This document shows, in pieces, positions 36,139-46,387 of a stretch of DNA of 64,000 nucleotides (its first letter is position 1; each line of letters starts with the position of its first letter). The stretch comes from Pseudomonas paraversuta (GTDB lineage Bacteria; Pseudomonadota; Gammaproteobacteria; Pseudomonadales; Pseudomonadaceae), in the NCBI RefSeq assembly GCF_904063065.1, contig NZ_CAJFCL010000002.1, forward strand, positions 186,001-250,000. Direction: 5' to 3'. The translations under genes and the position numbers were made by a program. The notes under the pieces were generated by a model. That model ran no database searches, was not told the origin of the DNA, and saw nothing but the letters and a program-made list of their open reading frames with translations.

Positions 36139-37484
36139 ATAGCCTCGCGCAGGGCCTGTGCCCGCATCTGCAACGAATCTTCAAAGGGATCGTCAAGCAA
36201 GATGCGTTCCAGGCGCGACGGGCGAGTAGCGTCGTAATAGATACCCAGGTCGTCCACGACCCAGGACAGAGGCCTGGTCTTGCCCGCGCCGAGTCCGACC
36301 GAGCGTAGAAAACCGTCCTCAACCCGGTTCACCGGGTGTGGGTGTGCCGTAAGTTCAGTGTCGTGCTTACAGCCCCAGGATACCGTTGGCAGCCTAGGGT
36401 CCAGCAGTTGCTCAGACTTAATGAATTGAATCGCCGAACCTTTGAAGAACAGGTTTGCCAGTGACTCTTTCCAGCGGCTGAAGCCCAGCATCTGCACAGA
36501 GGCCGGCAACACGCTGCGATGGCGGCGCTGCAGACCCAGCCAGTGCATCAGCACCTCAGGCGTGCATGACTGCCCGGTTTCGGGGCTGACATAACGTGCA
36601 TAGCGCACCAGGCTGGCATGCACCAGTTGCTCGAGGCTGACCGGGTGACGGCGTGAAGGCGGCGGCAAGCGATCCTGTGTCAGCCCCCAGCCGGCATAAA
36701 ACGGCATGCCCCAGGTATGTACAGGCACATTCCACAGCAGGGCATCGAAGCCCAGTTGCGAAGTCATCACATATACGGCCCGCATGCGCGGCAGTAATTC
36801 GGCCGGATGAACATGGTTCGCCAGTACTTGCACCCGAGGGTGGGTTGCTAGTGCCGCCAGATCAAAATGCCCTTGCTTGCGGCCCGCGACCACGTCGGGA
36901 TGAACCTTGAGCAGCACTGTGCTGGTGGGGTAGCGCTCCAGCGCCGCCTCGAGCATTGCGTTGAACGCTTGCGGGTCGGCACCTTGCAGTGATGCATCGC
37001 CAAAGGTTTGATCCGCCAGCAGCACGCAATCATCAGGCAGTTCAGGGTGTTCGATGCGTGCGTCGTTGTATTTGGACACCCGCTGTTGTTGCCATAGCTG
37101 CTGCAGCGCTCTGGCGCGTATGGCTTCGGCCGGGCTGAGCGGGGTAGCGATCAACTGTTCCAGGCGCGAGGGCGCGCTGGCGTCGTAATAAACACCCAGG
37201 TCATCAACAATCAGCGACAGCGGCGGCTCATCAGCGCCCAGCCCCATGGAGCGCAAAAAACCGTCTTCCAGGGTAACGACCGGCAAATTGGCGCGCGAGG
37301 CTATTGCAAGGGCTTTGATTGCGCTCGGCTTGCGTCCCCAGGCCATCACGCAATCGGCTTTGCAAATGTCGGCCACAGTGCCGTTTTGCAGCACGTAATC
37401 GGGCAGCAGCGCGGGTAGGGTGGATATGCCCTGAGCACCTTTGGACAGGACTAGCAAGCGCGGTAGAGGAATAGCTTCATCCAT
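35658..37484 (-). pseudogene. Second KpsC-like Kdo transferase, C-terminally truncated
   Basis: The frame encodes a KpsC paralogue: complete first GT domain (EDGFLRSMGLG, YYDASAPSRLE, LLKVHPDVVAGRKQG, FYAGWGLTQDR) and the start of the second (EDGFLRSVGLG, YYDATRPSRLE, VILVTGQVEDGAS). At about residue 485 (near 36035) homology stops. The remaining 120 residues are the following sulfatase read in the wrong frame. About 190 residues of the second domain, including the KPHPD and FYAGWG motifs found in the intact KpsC at 32567-34693, are missing. The first domain could still work as a single-site Kdo transferase, so partial function is possible. Confidence 0.75.
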
Positions 37485-37631
37485 AAGCGTGAAACAGAAA
37501 TCCGTTGGAAGTATCTTGCGGGATAAGCCGTCGAGCAGGGCTGGACGACAAAATATGAGGCGCGGATATTAATACAAATCAGGGGTGGGTAGCCTGATTT
37601 TTATCGGTTGTATGTAGGAATAATCTTAAAA

Positions 37632-38708
37632 TCAGAGAGGGTGTATGGTGGCGATTTGCTCTTGTTTATCCAGCAATCCGAGCAGGTAGTCATACTTTTG
37701 TCGCAGCAAAGGCATGCGTTTCTTCTCTTGGTACTCGCTGATGGTTTCTGAGCGCAAGCAGTGAAATAAAGCATTGAGCAGGAATATATAGTGAAGGTTG
37801 CATAGCGCATCATCGGGGTTGAAATGCGCGGGCAGTGCCTGGCGGTAAGTGTCTATAAACTGCTGCTGGGCTTTGAGGAACAGCGGCATATCCTTTCGTC
37901 GGAACAACGCACTCAAGTAGGCCCCGCCGTCAAAACCGACGCGTCCTACCTTGACCTCGCTCCAGTCGATCAACAGCAGTTGGCCTTTGTCGACAAACAG
38001 GTTCTTGCGCAGGTAATCCATGTGGCTAATGCATTTGGGGCTACGACGCGCTGCCTTGCTCAGCCGTGCCAGCAGCGGAGTAAAGGCCTTGAATTTTTCC
38101 GCCAGGCCACTGAAGCGCTCATCGCTCTGTCCGAGCCGCTCAAGTTCGGGCAGGCAGCGTGCAAAGTTGAACCGCGGACGCAACAGAAACCACGGGCGGT
38201 AAAAGTCCATGCTCCAGAACAGGGGGGCCTTGTGTGCGGATTGGCGGCTCAGGTAGTCGTGGCTCAGTGCTTCCTGTTCGGCAATGCCAAGGGCCAGTTG
38301 CGGTGCAATGTTTGGCATGCGCGGCGGCTTGCCGCGCACAAATTCAGTAAAGATCAGGCTTTCCCACGGCGTTTCAATCACTCCCAGGCAGGCCGGGTAT
38401 TGAAATCGCGTACTGGCATTGAGCATGTCCCGCTGCCGATAAAAGCGTGCTTCCTGGCTGCCAATAAAAAACATCTTGCGGATGGACTTTTCGACCAGTT
38501 CCACGGTCATACCCGTGCCGGGATCAGTTATCTGATGGTGGCGCACGTAGTTGACGAAGGAGGCATTGGAGTCCAGATCCTGGCTAACGATGGTCAGTGG
38601 CTGTATTCGCCATTGTGGCAATAGCGCACGTAAATGATCCTGCAACTGACCGTGCTGCCAGCGGTAAAGTGTTCTGCGGCCCTGCAGAGGGTGTAGATCC
38701 GAATTCAT
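37632..38708 (-). CDS. APH/choline-kinase-like small-molecule kinase
   Basis: The 358-residue cytoplasmic protein has the eukaryotic-like kinase fold of aminoglycoside phosphotransferases. The catalytic loop is HMDYLRKNLFVDKG and the metal-binding motif is DWSEVKVGRVGFD in place of DFG; an N-lobe lysine lies in VELVEKSIRKMFFIG. Members phosphorylate aminoglycosides, choline, sugars or Kdo. Its location between the kpsC paralogue and kpsF suggests a capsule sugar or lipid-head substrate. It is divergent from kpsF. Confidence 0.7.
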   Translation of the reverse strand: MNSDLHPLQGRRTLYRWQHGQLQDHLRALLPQWRIQPLTIVSQDLDSNASFVNYVRHHQITDPGTGMTVELVEKSIRKMFFIGSQEARFYRQRDMLNASTRFQYPACLGVIETPWESLIFTEFVRGKPPRMPNIAPQLALGIAEQEALSHDYLSRQSAHKAPLFWSMDFYRPWFLLRPRFNFARCLPELERLGQSDERFSGLAEKFKAFTPLLARLSKAARRSPKCISHMDYLRKNLFVDKGQLLLIDWSEVKVGRVGFDGGAYLSALFRRKDMPLFLKAQQQFIDTYRQALPAHFNPDDALCNLHYIFLLNALFHCLRSETISEYQEKKRMPLLRQKYDYLLGLLDKQEQIATIHPL

Positions 38709-38950
38709 GGTTTCAACTTAGGCGAATGCCGTACGTCCGACTTACTGCGGTATTGGTAGCAATATGCTGAGTGATAGAGAACTCAGGTACAACGAAAAGT
38801 TTACTTGTCAGGCCGATTTTTCTTGGCAGAACTGAATTCCAATCAAAAAAACTAAACGGGCGTATGTAACGTGAGTTTGCTAATTGTTACAAAACCCTTA
38901 AAATTCTCTGCCCCTCCCATTCCATCACTTCAAGGACGAAAGTCAAAAAG

Positions 38951-39883
38951 ATGAATCACCTCGCTATCGCAAAAGAAGCCCTCATCGCCCAGGCACAAGC
39001 TGTTACCCAAATGGCTGATCGTCTCAATGGTGAATTTCAGAGCGCTGTCGAACTGCTTCTCGGTTGTAAAGGACGTACAGTGGTCTGCGGCATGGGCAAG
39101 TCTGGCCTGATCGGTCAAAAAATGGTCGCGACCTTCGCCTCCACTGGCACTCCGAGTTTCTTCCTGCATCCGGCTGAAGCTTTCCATGGCGACCTGGGCA
39201 TGCTCAAGCCGATTGATGTGCTGATCTTGATCAGTTACAGCGGTGAGACCGAAGAGCTGATCAAGCTGATTCCGAGCCTGAAATCCTTTGGCAACAAAAT
39301 CATTGCCATGACCGGGAATGGCAAATCGACCCTGGCCAAACATGCAGACATCTGGCTCGACATTTCCGTCGAACGCGAAGTGTGTCCGAACAACCTGGCT
39401 CCGACCACTTCAACCCTGGCCACCATGGCCATGGGCGATGCACTGGCCGTCGCCATCATCGAAGCCATTCAATTCAAGCCGATGGACTTCGCCCGCTACC
39501 ATCCGGGCGGCAGCCTGGGCCGCAAATTGCTGACTCGCGTCAGCGATGTGATGCACTCCCCGGCACCTATCGTTTCCCCGGCCACCAGTTTTCACGACTG
39601 CCTTCTGGTCATGACCGAAAGCCGCATGGGGCTGACCGTGGTTCTGGACCAGGGTGTGCTGGTGGGCATCGTTACTGACGGCGACCTGCGTCGTGCACTG
39701 CTGCAGAACCAGGGTGTCACCGGCAGCAATGTTGACCAGTTCATGACGCGTAACCCGCACACGATCAGGGAAGAGTCGCAGCTGTCCGAAGCGGAAGCCT
39801 ACATGATCGACAATAAAATCCGCGCCCTGGCTGTGACTAATCACGCCAATGAGATCGTGGGTGTGGTTGAAATTTTCGACTGA
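38951..39883 (+). CDS. kpsF: D-arabinose 5-phosphate isomerase (KpsF/KdsD)
   Basis: The 310-residue enzyme converts ribulose 5-phosphate to arabinose 5-phosphate, the first step to Kdo. The N-terminal SIS domain shows VVCGMGKSGLIGQK, ISYSGETEEL and PTTSTLATMAMGDALAVA. The family motif FARYHPGGSLGRKLL links to two C-terminal CBS domains (VSDVMH... and VDQFMTRNPHTI). Because it lies inside a capsule region with kdsA and kdsB-kdsC, it is more likely the capsule copy (KpsF) than the housekeeping KdsD. Confidence 0.93.
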   Translation: MNHLAIAKEALIAQAQAVTQMADRLNGEFQSAVELLLGCKGRTVVCGMGKSGLIGQKMVATFASTGTPSFFLHPAEAFHGDLGMLKPIDVLILISYSGETEELIKLIPSLKSFGNKIIAMTGNGKSTLAKHADIWLDISVEREVCPNNLAPTTSTLATMAMGDALAVAIIEAIQFKPMDFARYHPGGSLGRKLLTRVSDVMHSPAPIVSPATSFHDCLLVMTESRMGLTVVLDQGVLVGIVTDGDLRRALLQNQGVTGSNVDQFMTRNPHTIREESQLSEAEAYMIDNKIRALAVTNHANEIVGVVEIFD

Positions 39884-40327
39884 TTGGTGTGTAGCTGCGT
39901 CAGGCATGGATAACTGCCTGGCGCTTACCAAATGAAAAAACGCACCTGCGATCGAGCGGGCGCGTCCTGCCTAAAGCCGCCGTCAAACACTGTAGTGATT
40001 TGTCGACACAGATCCTCATCAGCGCGATCAGGCCAATGATCGACACAAGCAACTCACGCAGCTGCGCTCAAGACATTCCCTGCCTCATTTGTCGAAGCTT
40101 TAAAGGTGCGAAATTTTTAGTCGTTATCAGCGCTCAGGTGCCTGTTCTTTCTCGGGTGTAGAGGTGCAGTACGATAATGGAATGTTAAACAAAATTTCAT
40201 GAACTGTTCTCGCCTCTACCTCTGATAGATACCCTATGCTTTACCAATATTGCGGGTTAAGGTGTTGTGTGAGTGATGTGAAGTATCACTGCGGAAAATT
40301 TAATTGCCTCAGCTGGAAGGAGTGGGT
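39884..40327 (+). other. Intergenic region with a hairpin after kpsF
   Basis: GCGTCAGGCA and TGCCTGGCGC pair at 39897-39924 (one G-T), a likely terminator-like hairpin after kpsF. The rest has no supported gene; the last 150 bases are AT-rich and probably hold the promoter of the beta-propeller gene. Confidence 0.45.
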
Positions 40328-41341
40328 ATGAAGCTTAGGAATTCAATGTTGGCGAAGAGAAGTGTCATTATTGCTTCTATATTCGGATTCTCTGGGTGGG
40401 CGGCATTAGCTGACGCAGGTTCATGTGAACCATCAGTTGCTAAACTACCTCTCGCGATGACGCAGGGCTACTTTCGACCTGCGACACCGGTTGCTGATAA
40501 CATTAAGCATTTGGGGAGCTTTAATTTTAACGATCAATATGCGGGTGCATTAATTCAGTCATTTGCATTCGATGAGGTAAAGTGCAAGTGGTTGGCGACT
40601 GCATCTGTTGGTCGAAAGCCAGAAACTGTGATTATTTCGGAATTTCCACCTGTTGCACCCTACTTGAGTGAGCGTACCTCAAGCCCGTCGCAGGAGTTTT
40701 CTCACCCGCAAGATTTGTCATTAAGTATTCAAGAGGGTAGGGCAGAGTTATGGTTGCCTGACCGCGCTAGAAAAGGCGTGGTCCGATTTAACATGAATGA
40801 GGAAGGCCAGATAGAAGGTGTTGAGGACTATCGATTATCTGCTACTCCAGTGAGAGGTTACTTTAGCTCGGTTTCAGTGGATGGTAAGTATCTGGTGACA
40901 ATGGGGACTGTCGGGAAAGGGAAGGATAGTCTTCAGCAAGTCAATGTTTATAATCGCCGAGATGTAGTTGAGTCTGGAAGGGAAAGTGGCGCCATCAAAC
41001 CGATTTATACGTGGATGCTCGACGACGCCCAGCAGGATCATAAACAGTGGCGTCAAGGTCTGGCAGTAGTAGGCAATACCGTTTTTGTTCTTTCTGGTAA
41101 TGGAAGGGCCAATCAAACTAAGCTGTTAGGTTCATATCGCTTGGAAGGTGGGACCATCGCGATAGATGATTTGCCCAGCGCCAGCTCAAACCAGTTAATG
41201 AAGGGCAAGCCCAGGACTTATGAGCCTGAAGGGCTGGAGGTCATCCGTTATAATGGCGAACTGGCGCTAACCTTCGGAATGGCGGGCGGTACGAAAGGGA
41301 GTCGGAGTTTTGATATGTGGGTGATGCCATTAGTAAGGTGA
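40328..41341 (+). CDS. Secreted TagC/P68-RBP-like beta-propeller protein
   Basis: The 337-residue protein has a signal peptide (AKRSVIIASIFGFSG...ALADA). The mature part has repeating beta-blade segments (LAMTQGYFRPA, FSHPQDLSLSIQEGRAELWL, GYFSSVSVDGKYLVTMG, EPEGLEVIRYNGELALTFGM) like the beta-propeller shared by TagC of Bacillus teichoic-acid loci, phage P68-type receptor-binding proteins and helveticin-like proteins. GGAAGGAG before the ATG at 40328 fixes the start. The sequence is clearly AT-richer than the surrounding core genes. Association with glycerol-phosphate polymer genes fits a polymer-binding role, but the assignment is by pattern. Confidence 0.55.
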   Translation: MKLRNSMLAKRSVIIASIFGFSGWAALADAGSCEPSVAKLPLAMTQGYFRPATPVADNIKHLGSFNFNDQYAGALIQSFAFDEVKCKWLATASVGRKPETVIISEFPPVAPYLSERTSSPSQEFSHPQDLSLSIQEGRAELWLPDRARKGVVRFNMNEEGQIEGVEDYRLSATPVRGYFSSVSVDGKYLVTMGTVGKGKDSLQQVNVYNRRDVVESGRESGAIKPIYTWMLDDAQQDHKQWRQGLAVVGNTVFVLSGNGRANQTKLLGSYRLEGGTIAIDDLPSASSNQLMKGKPRTYEPEGLEVIRYNGELALTFGMAGGTKGSRSFDMWVMPLVR

Positions 41342-41485
41342 GGTATCGTTGCAGTGAGGGATCACTGCAAGTCCTCCATCAGCCTGTGTTTCATTTGTCA
41401 GGCTGGCTCCCCTCTTGGAATGGACGAGTTCATGGTGTTTAAATGTTAAGGGTATGGGCATCAAGAGGCGGTGATGGCGAGCGGT

Positions 41486-41522
41486 GAGAAACTACCAATG
41501 CTTGTCTAATTGGTAGTCTCTC
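41486..41522. terminator. Long hairpin between convergent genes
   Basis: GAGAaACTACCAAT and ATTGGTAGTcTCTC pair over 13 bp with one bulge/mismatch around a 9-base loop, between the propeller and hydrolase-TPR stops. Terminator or processing hairpin; no T run. Confidence 0.55.
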
Positions 41523-41576
41523 AGCTGACGGCGTGATGGCTGTGAAAATATTTGGTGATTTGCGCAGTAGCTTAAA

Positions 41577-42794
41577 CTAGTGCGTTACTTTATTTTTAGT
41601 TAAGCTTTCAAGCTTTTGACTATAGGCTTTCTTGTTTGGCTGGATTTCTACGGCTTTTTCAATGTATGGAAGTGCTTCATCTGGCTCGCCCATAGAGAGG
41701 AGAGTTGAACCTATGTTAAATAGTGTGGGGCCAGACTCTGGTTTTTCTTTTAATTGATCAAGGAACAAGTGCAGAGCGGCTTTGTACTGTTTTTCCATTC
41801 TTAAGCAGTAGGCGAGATAGAACCTTCCAGAAATAAAATCAGGTGTCATTGCCGCCACAAAGCATAAATGGCTTCTAGCTTCTTTGTATTTTTTTAATTT
41901 GATCAGATTCAGCGCTAATGAATAATGGGCAATTTCGCTCGTTGGATATGCTTTTACGAGCGGATCTAATATTTCTAAGGCCTGTTCCCATTTTGTATCC
42001 GCATTATAACAGTGAGCTTCGTACAGACTTTCAACGAGTTTTTGGGAGTTGAGCGCCTGGCCCTCTTCGTTGAGTCTCGGCAGTGCTTCATTATAAATGA
42101 AGTTTTTTATAAATGACGCCAAGCCCATGGTTTTGTCGATGTAACGTCCACCACCATGATCCATGCCTCTTACAGAGATTGTCTTGATGCCTGGAATCCC
42201 CGCAAGTCTTGATGCGCCATAAAGATCAAGAATATCCATTTCACCAACAATCAATGTGAAATTTAATTTACGGTCTATGAGAAGTGGTTTGAGGTCAGGA
42301 ATATCGATTGCGGTTGAGGGGTGCATGCTTTTAAGGCTTCGACTTCCCGGGATGCATACCAAGGAGTCAATTCCGAATGCCAAGACCTTCGCCTTTAGGC
42401 CGGAGCCAAAGAGAACGGCTCCAAAACCACCCATGCTAACGCCGACCGTATAAATTTCAGTGGTGCGTAATTCTTTGGCGAGTTTTTGGATGTAAGCGAC
42501 AGAGTCGGCCAAAGATTTGCCAAAGTCCGGGATGCCCTGTTGGTACCACTGGTTTTTCCCATTGTTAAGCAGAAGCACATTTGCGTGCATCTTCAATGCT
42601 TGTGCAACATTCCAGAAGTCAAATCGACCTCCGTTCTTGTAGGTGCCCGAGAAAAGAAGAACCAGCTTTTTGGAGCTTGGATTGGGTATTAATAAAAAAT
42701 TATCACCGCTAATCTTGCTTTTTGAGGATGGCTGGGTTGCGGTATTAGGAGCTGTGAGCTTGTCGGCTAGATGGGGCTTAATGATGGCAGTCAT
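41577..42794 (-). CDS. Alpha/beta hydrolase fused to TPR repeats
   Basis: The 405-residue protein starts at the ATG encoding MTAIIKPHL (the frame is open to 42857). The N-terminal half is an alpha/beta hydrolase: beta-strand LVLLFSGTYKNGG, nucleophile elbow GVSMGGFGAVLFG and a late histidine in GMDHGGGRYIDK. The C-terminal half (about 270-400) is three or more TPR repeats (ALEILDPLVKAYPTSEIAHY, TLFNIGSTLLSMGEPDEALP). No signal peptide or membrane helix. AT-rich like its neighbours. A cytosolic esterase or acyltransferase acting on capsule precursors with a TPR partner platform is possible; the substrate is unknown. Confidence 0.75.
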   Translation of the reverse strand: MTAIIKPHLADKLTAPNTATQPSSKSKISGDNFLLIPNPSSKKLVLLFSGTYKNGGRFDFWNVAQALKMHANVLLLNNGKNQWYQQGIPDFGKSLADSVAYIQKLAKELRTTEIYTVGVSMGGFGAVLFGSGLKAKVLAFGIDSLVCIPGSRSLKSMHPSTAIDIPDLKPLLIDRKLNFTLIVGEMDILDLYGASRLAGIPGIKTISVRGMDHGGGRYIDKTMGLASFIKNFIYNEALPRLNEEGQALNSQKLVESLYEAHCYNADTKWEQALEILDPLVKAYPTSEIAHYSLALNLIKLKKYKEARSHLCFVAAMTPDFISGRFYLAYCLRMEKQYKAALHLFLDQLKEKPESGPTLFNIGSTLLSMGEPDEALPYIEKAVEIQPNKKAYSQKLESLTKNKVTH

Positions 42795-43462
42795 AGGGAA
42801 TAGAATTCTATATTGATGAGGTCTTGATGGTTGCGCTAAACGATGCTCACGCCCCAAAAATAAACAATACAGGGGGGGCGGCGTGGGTGCAAGTTCTTGG
42901 TGGTGATTGGAGGGTGTCGGATTTCGCTACTGCTTTGTGAAGGGTATGGTTGTGCGTGGAGTGTTTTCAGTGGCGTGAGCGACTGTCAATTTTTTGTCTG
43001 TCAGCGGCGAGAAATAAAGAGCGAAAGAGCCTTTTTATCTTTGAAAATAAAAATAATTTTCTAAAGAGGCTATTGATTATAAAGTGTCTTTATTTCTAGG
43101 CTTGGCTAAGGGAGGGGCATGAATACAGTTCGTTGAATTGTACGGTTTTCAGATTTTGGGCAGATCCGAAAGCCGATAAAATTTAATGGCCCGAGAGGGC
43201 GAAGCGATCCCTGTCTTTTTATAAAAAAGGTGGGCAGTAGGGTAGGGGGGTTAGCAAGCGAAATTGAATATTGGTCAGCAGGCTATGTGTATTATTTTTA
43301 CAGTGTTCTGATTGAAGCCGAATGGATGCTTGATAAATTGCAGTGTTATTTGAGTGCAATGCTTGGGATAGGATGAACCTGCAAGTAGTTTAGGGTCGCT
43401 GCATTGGCCCACTCTAAAAGTTTTGTAAATACGTGCATAAGGGGTATTGAGGTATTTTCAAT
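42795..43462. other. AT-rich intergenic region
   Basis: About 670 bases, markedly richer in A and T than average, with no open frame that has a ribosome binding site or recognisable product. Presumably carries the hydrolase-TPR promoter; otherwise nothing is seen. Confidence 0.45.
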
Positions 43463-43501
43463 ACTCCCCCTTCGACATGACTCTTAGGGGGAGTGTTTTT
43501 T
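43463..43501 (+). terminator. Strong hairpin at the end of the capsule biosynthesis operon
   Basis: ACTCCCCC and GGGGGAGT form a perfect 8-bp stem with a GTTTTTT tail on the plus strand, abutting the stop of the minus-strand kdsB-kdsC gene. The T run favours the plus direction, so it may block antisense transcription as well as end the capsule mRNA. Confidence 0.65.
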
Positions 43502-44786
43502 ATTGTGCCATCTTGGCCATGACTTGCGCATAACCTGCCGCAGTGCCCAATACTGCGTCCTTGCCCTGGGCAAACAAAATGCTGTCTGCCACTTCGCGGA
43601 AAGCGCCCGTGCCACCTGCTGCCGTGAGTACGTGAGTAGCAGCTGCCTTTACGTACACCGGAGCATCGGCGACCGCAAACGACAGCGCGCACGCTGCGAA
43701 AGCCGGCAGGTCGATGCAGTCGTCACCAATGCACGCTGTGTTCGCAGCGCTGACACCGGCTTCGGCCATCAACTGATTGCATGCAGTCAGTTTATCCTTC
43801 ACCCCGAACTGACACAGGGTAATGCCCAGATCCGCAACGCGCTTGCGCAGCGTGGGCGAGTCACGACCGGACAACACCGCTACGCGTACGCCATTCTCTT
43901 CCAGCAGACGCATGCCCATGCCATCCCGCACATGGAAACGCTTCAGGCATTCGCCAGTGGCGTCGTAGTAAATGCCGCCATCGGTCAGCACACCGTCCAC
44001 GTCGGTGATCACCAGGCGAATGTCGTTCAGCGTAGTGCGAGGTGCCGGTGTTTTTCCGCTCATCAGTGCGCGTACCTGCTCCAGGCACTCGGGCGTATCA
44101 ACACCCGGCCCGGTTGGCTCGACAACATATGCCCGAATGCACACGCCGGCAGCCAAAAGCCGCAGTTGCTCAAGTTTTTCGGCGTTTTCCAGCATCGCTT
44201 GCGGCAGGCCGGTGTAGTCCGCCAACACGTCGCGACGATAACCGTAAACGCCGACATGCTTGAGGTAGCTGGCTTCCTCGCCATCCCGTGGGTACGGGAT
44301 GGGCGAGCGGCTGAAGTAGAGTGCATTGCCGTTGTGGGCCAACACCACTTTCACGGTGTTGGGGTTGGCGGCTTCGTGAGCATCGATCACATGGCACAGC
44401 GTACCGACCTTGACCTGTGCGTCGGCCAGCATGCCTGTAGCGAGGGCGTCGATATCCGCCGGGCGAACCAGCGGCTCGTCGCCTTGCAGGTTGATGTAAA
44501 TATCTGCGTCAACTTTCGCCATGACTTCTGCCAGACGGTCGGTGCCTGACGGGTGATCCGCAGAGGTCATGATGTATTGACCGCCAAACGCTTCTACGGC
44601 TTGGGCCACACGCTCGTCGTCGGTTGCCACGACAACTACGTCAGCGTGTGCCACTTGCAGCGCGCGTTCGTACACATGCTGCACCATTGGTTTACCGCAG
44701 ATATCCGCGAGCGGTTTACCCGGCAAACGAGTCGAGCCGTAGCGGGCCGGAATAACAATCGCGACCCGTTGTTCTGTACGTGCCAT
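43500..44786 (-). CDS. Fused CMP-Kdo synthetase and Kdo 8-phosphate phosphatase (KdsB-KdsC)
   Basis: The 428-residue bifunctional protein has an N-terminal part (1-245) that is a complete KdsB: IPARYGSTRLPGKPL, ATDDERVA, TSADHPSGTDRLAE, NLQGDEPLV and FSRSPIPYPRDG. The C-terminal part (about 253-428) is a complete KdsC HAD phosphatase: VITDVDGVLTDGG nucleophile motif near residue 259, FHVRDGMGMRLL, VAVLSGRDS and CIGDDCIDLPAF. A short linker (MSGKTPAPRTTL) joins them. Together they dephosphorylate Kdo-8-P and activate Kdo as CMP-Kdo. In E. coli these are separate genes. It follows kdsA (29-bp gap) in the same operon. Confidence 0.95.
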   Translation of the reverse strand: MARTEQRVAIVIPARYGSTRLPGKPLADICGKPMVQHVYERALQVAHADVVVVATDDERVAQAVEAFGGQYIMTSADHPSGTDRLAEVMAKVDADIYINLQGDEPLVRPADIDALATGMLADAQVKVGTLCHVIDAHEAANPNTVKVVLAHNGNALYFSRSPIPYPRDGEEASYLKHVGVYGYRRDVLADYTGLPQAMLENAEKLEQLRLLAAGVCIRAYVVEPTGPGVDTPECLEQVRALMSGKTPAPRTTLNDIRLVITDVDGVLTDGGIYYDATGECLKRFHVRDGMGMRLLEENGVRVAVLSGRDSPTLRKRVADLGITLCQFGVKDKLTACNQLMAEAGVSAANTACIGDDCIDLPAFAACALSFAVADAPVYVKAAATHVLTAAGGTGAFREVADSILFAQGKDAVLGTAAGYAQVMAKMAQ

Positions 44787-44815
44787 GCTCAGAATCCTTG
44801 CTTCAGAAAGCCGGT

Positions 44816-45715
<900 letters not shown>

Positions 45716-45721
45716 CTAAAA

Positions 45722-46378
45722 TCAAGCCGTCGCGCGCTCTAGCTTAGCTTGTGCCAAGTTCAGCTTGATACCTTTAATCTGCTCAATCGCGATTTCAATG
45801 TTATTGAATGCCACGCCAGACATATCAATAGGGTTGAGCGTCCACCATTTCAGTTTCAGTAGCTCTTCAATAATGTGATCCTCAAACCGATAGCCGAGAA
45901 TTTGCGCTGGGACACCACCGACGATGGCGTATGGGGGCACGTCCTTGGTAACGACGGCGCCGCAAGCTACAACCGCGCCGATCCCAACATTCACGCCACG
46001 CAAAATAATGCTGTTGGTGCCGATCCATACGTCGTGCCCAATCACAACAGCATCTTTTTGAGGGGAGCGCTTAACGCGGTTCACATTTTTATAATGGCCT
46101 ACAGGTGTGAACAGTTTTTCAGAGTATTGAAATGGGTGCGAGCTAAGGAACGATGTCGGATGACTAATAGGGCCGATATTAACGTCCGAAGCAATCGAGC
46201 AGTAATTTCCGAACTTGGTTCCGCCACCGACTTTACAGTTGGAGCCCATGTAGGTGTATTTACCAAACACGCATCGTGCGCCGACAGTGACGGCGCCCAA
46301 GCGGACAGGGCCTTTCAGTTCAATGTCATCTGAAACAGTTGCTTCAGGGCTGAAAAGTGCGAATTTTTTATTAAACAT
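45722..46378 (-). CDS. Left-handed beta-helix O-acetyltransferase (CatB/NodL type)
   Basis: The 218-residue protein is built from hexapeptide repeats ([57 protein letters not shown]). It has the xenobiotic-acetyltransferase features HPFQYS, a catalytic-type histidine in GHDVWIGTN and [15 protein letters not shown]. It probably acetylates a sugar of the capsule repeat. It lies 9 bp after the glycerophosphotransferase gene and is AT-richer than kdsA downstream, consistent with a strain-specific capsule cassette. Confidence 0.9.
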   Translation of the reverse strand: MFNKKFALFSPEATVSDDIELKGPVRLGAVTVGARCVFGKYTYMGSNCKVGGGTKFGNYCSIASDVNIGPISHPTSFLSSHPFQYSEKLFTPVGHYKNVNRVKRSPQKDAVVIGHDVWIGTNSIILRGVNVGIGAVVACGAVVTKDVPPYAIVGGVPAQILGYRFEDHIIEELLKLKWWTLNPIDMSGVAFNNIEIAIEQIKGIKLNLAQAKLERATA

Positions 46379-46387
46379 ACTGGGCCT

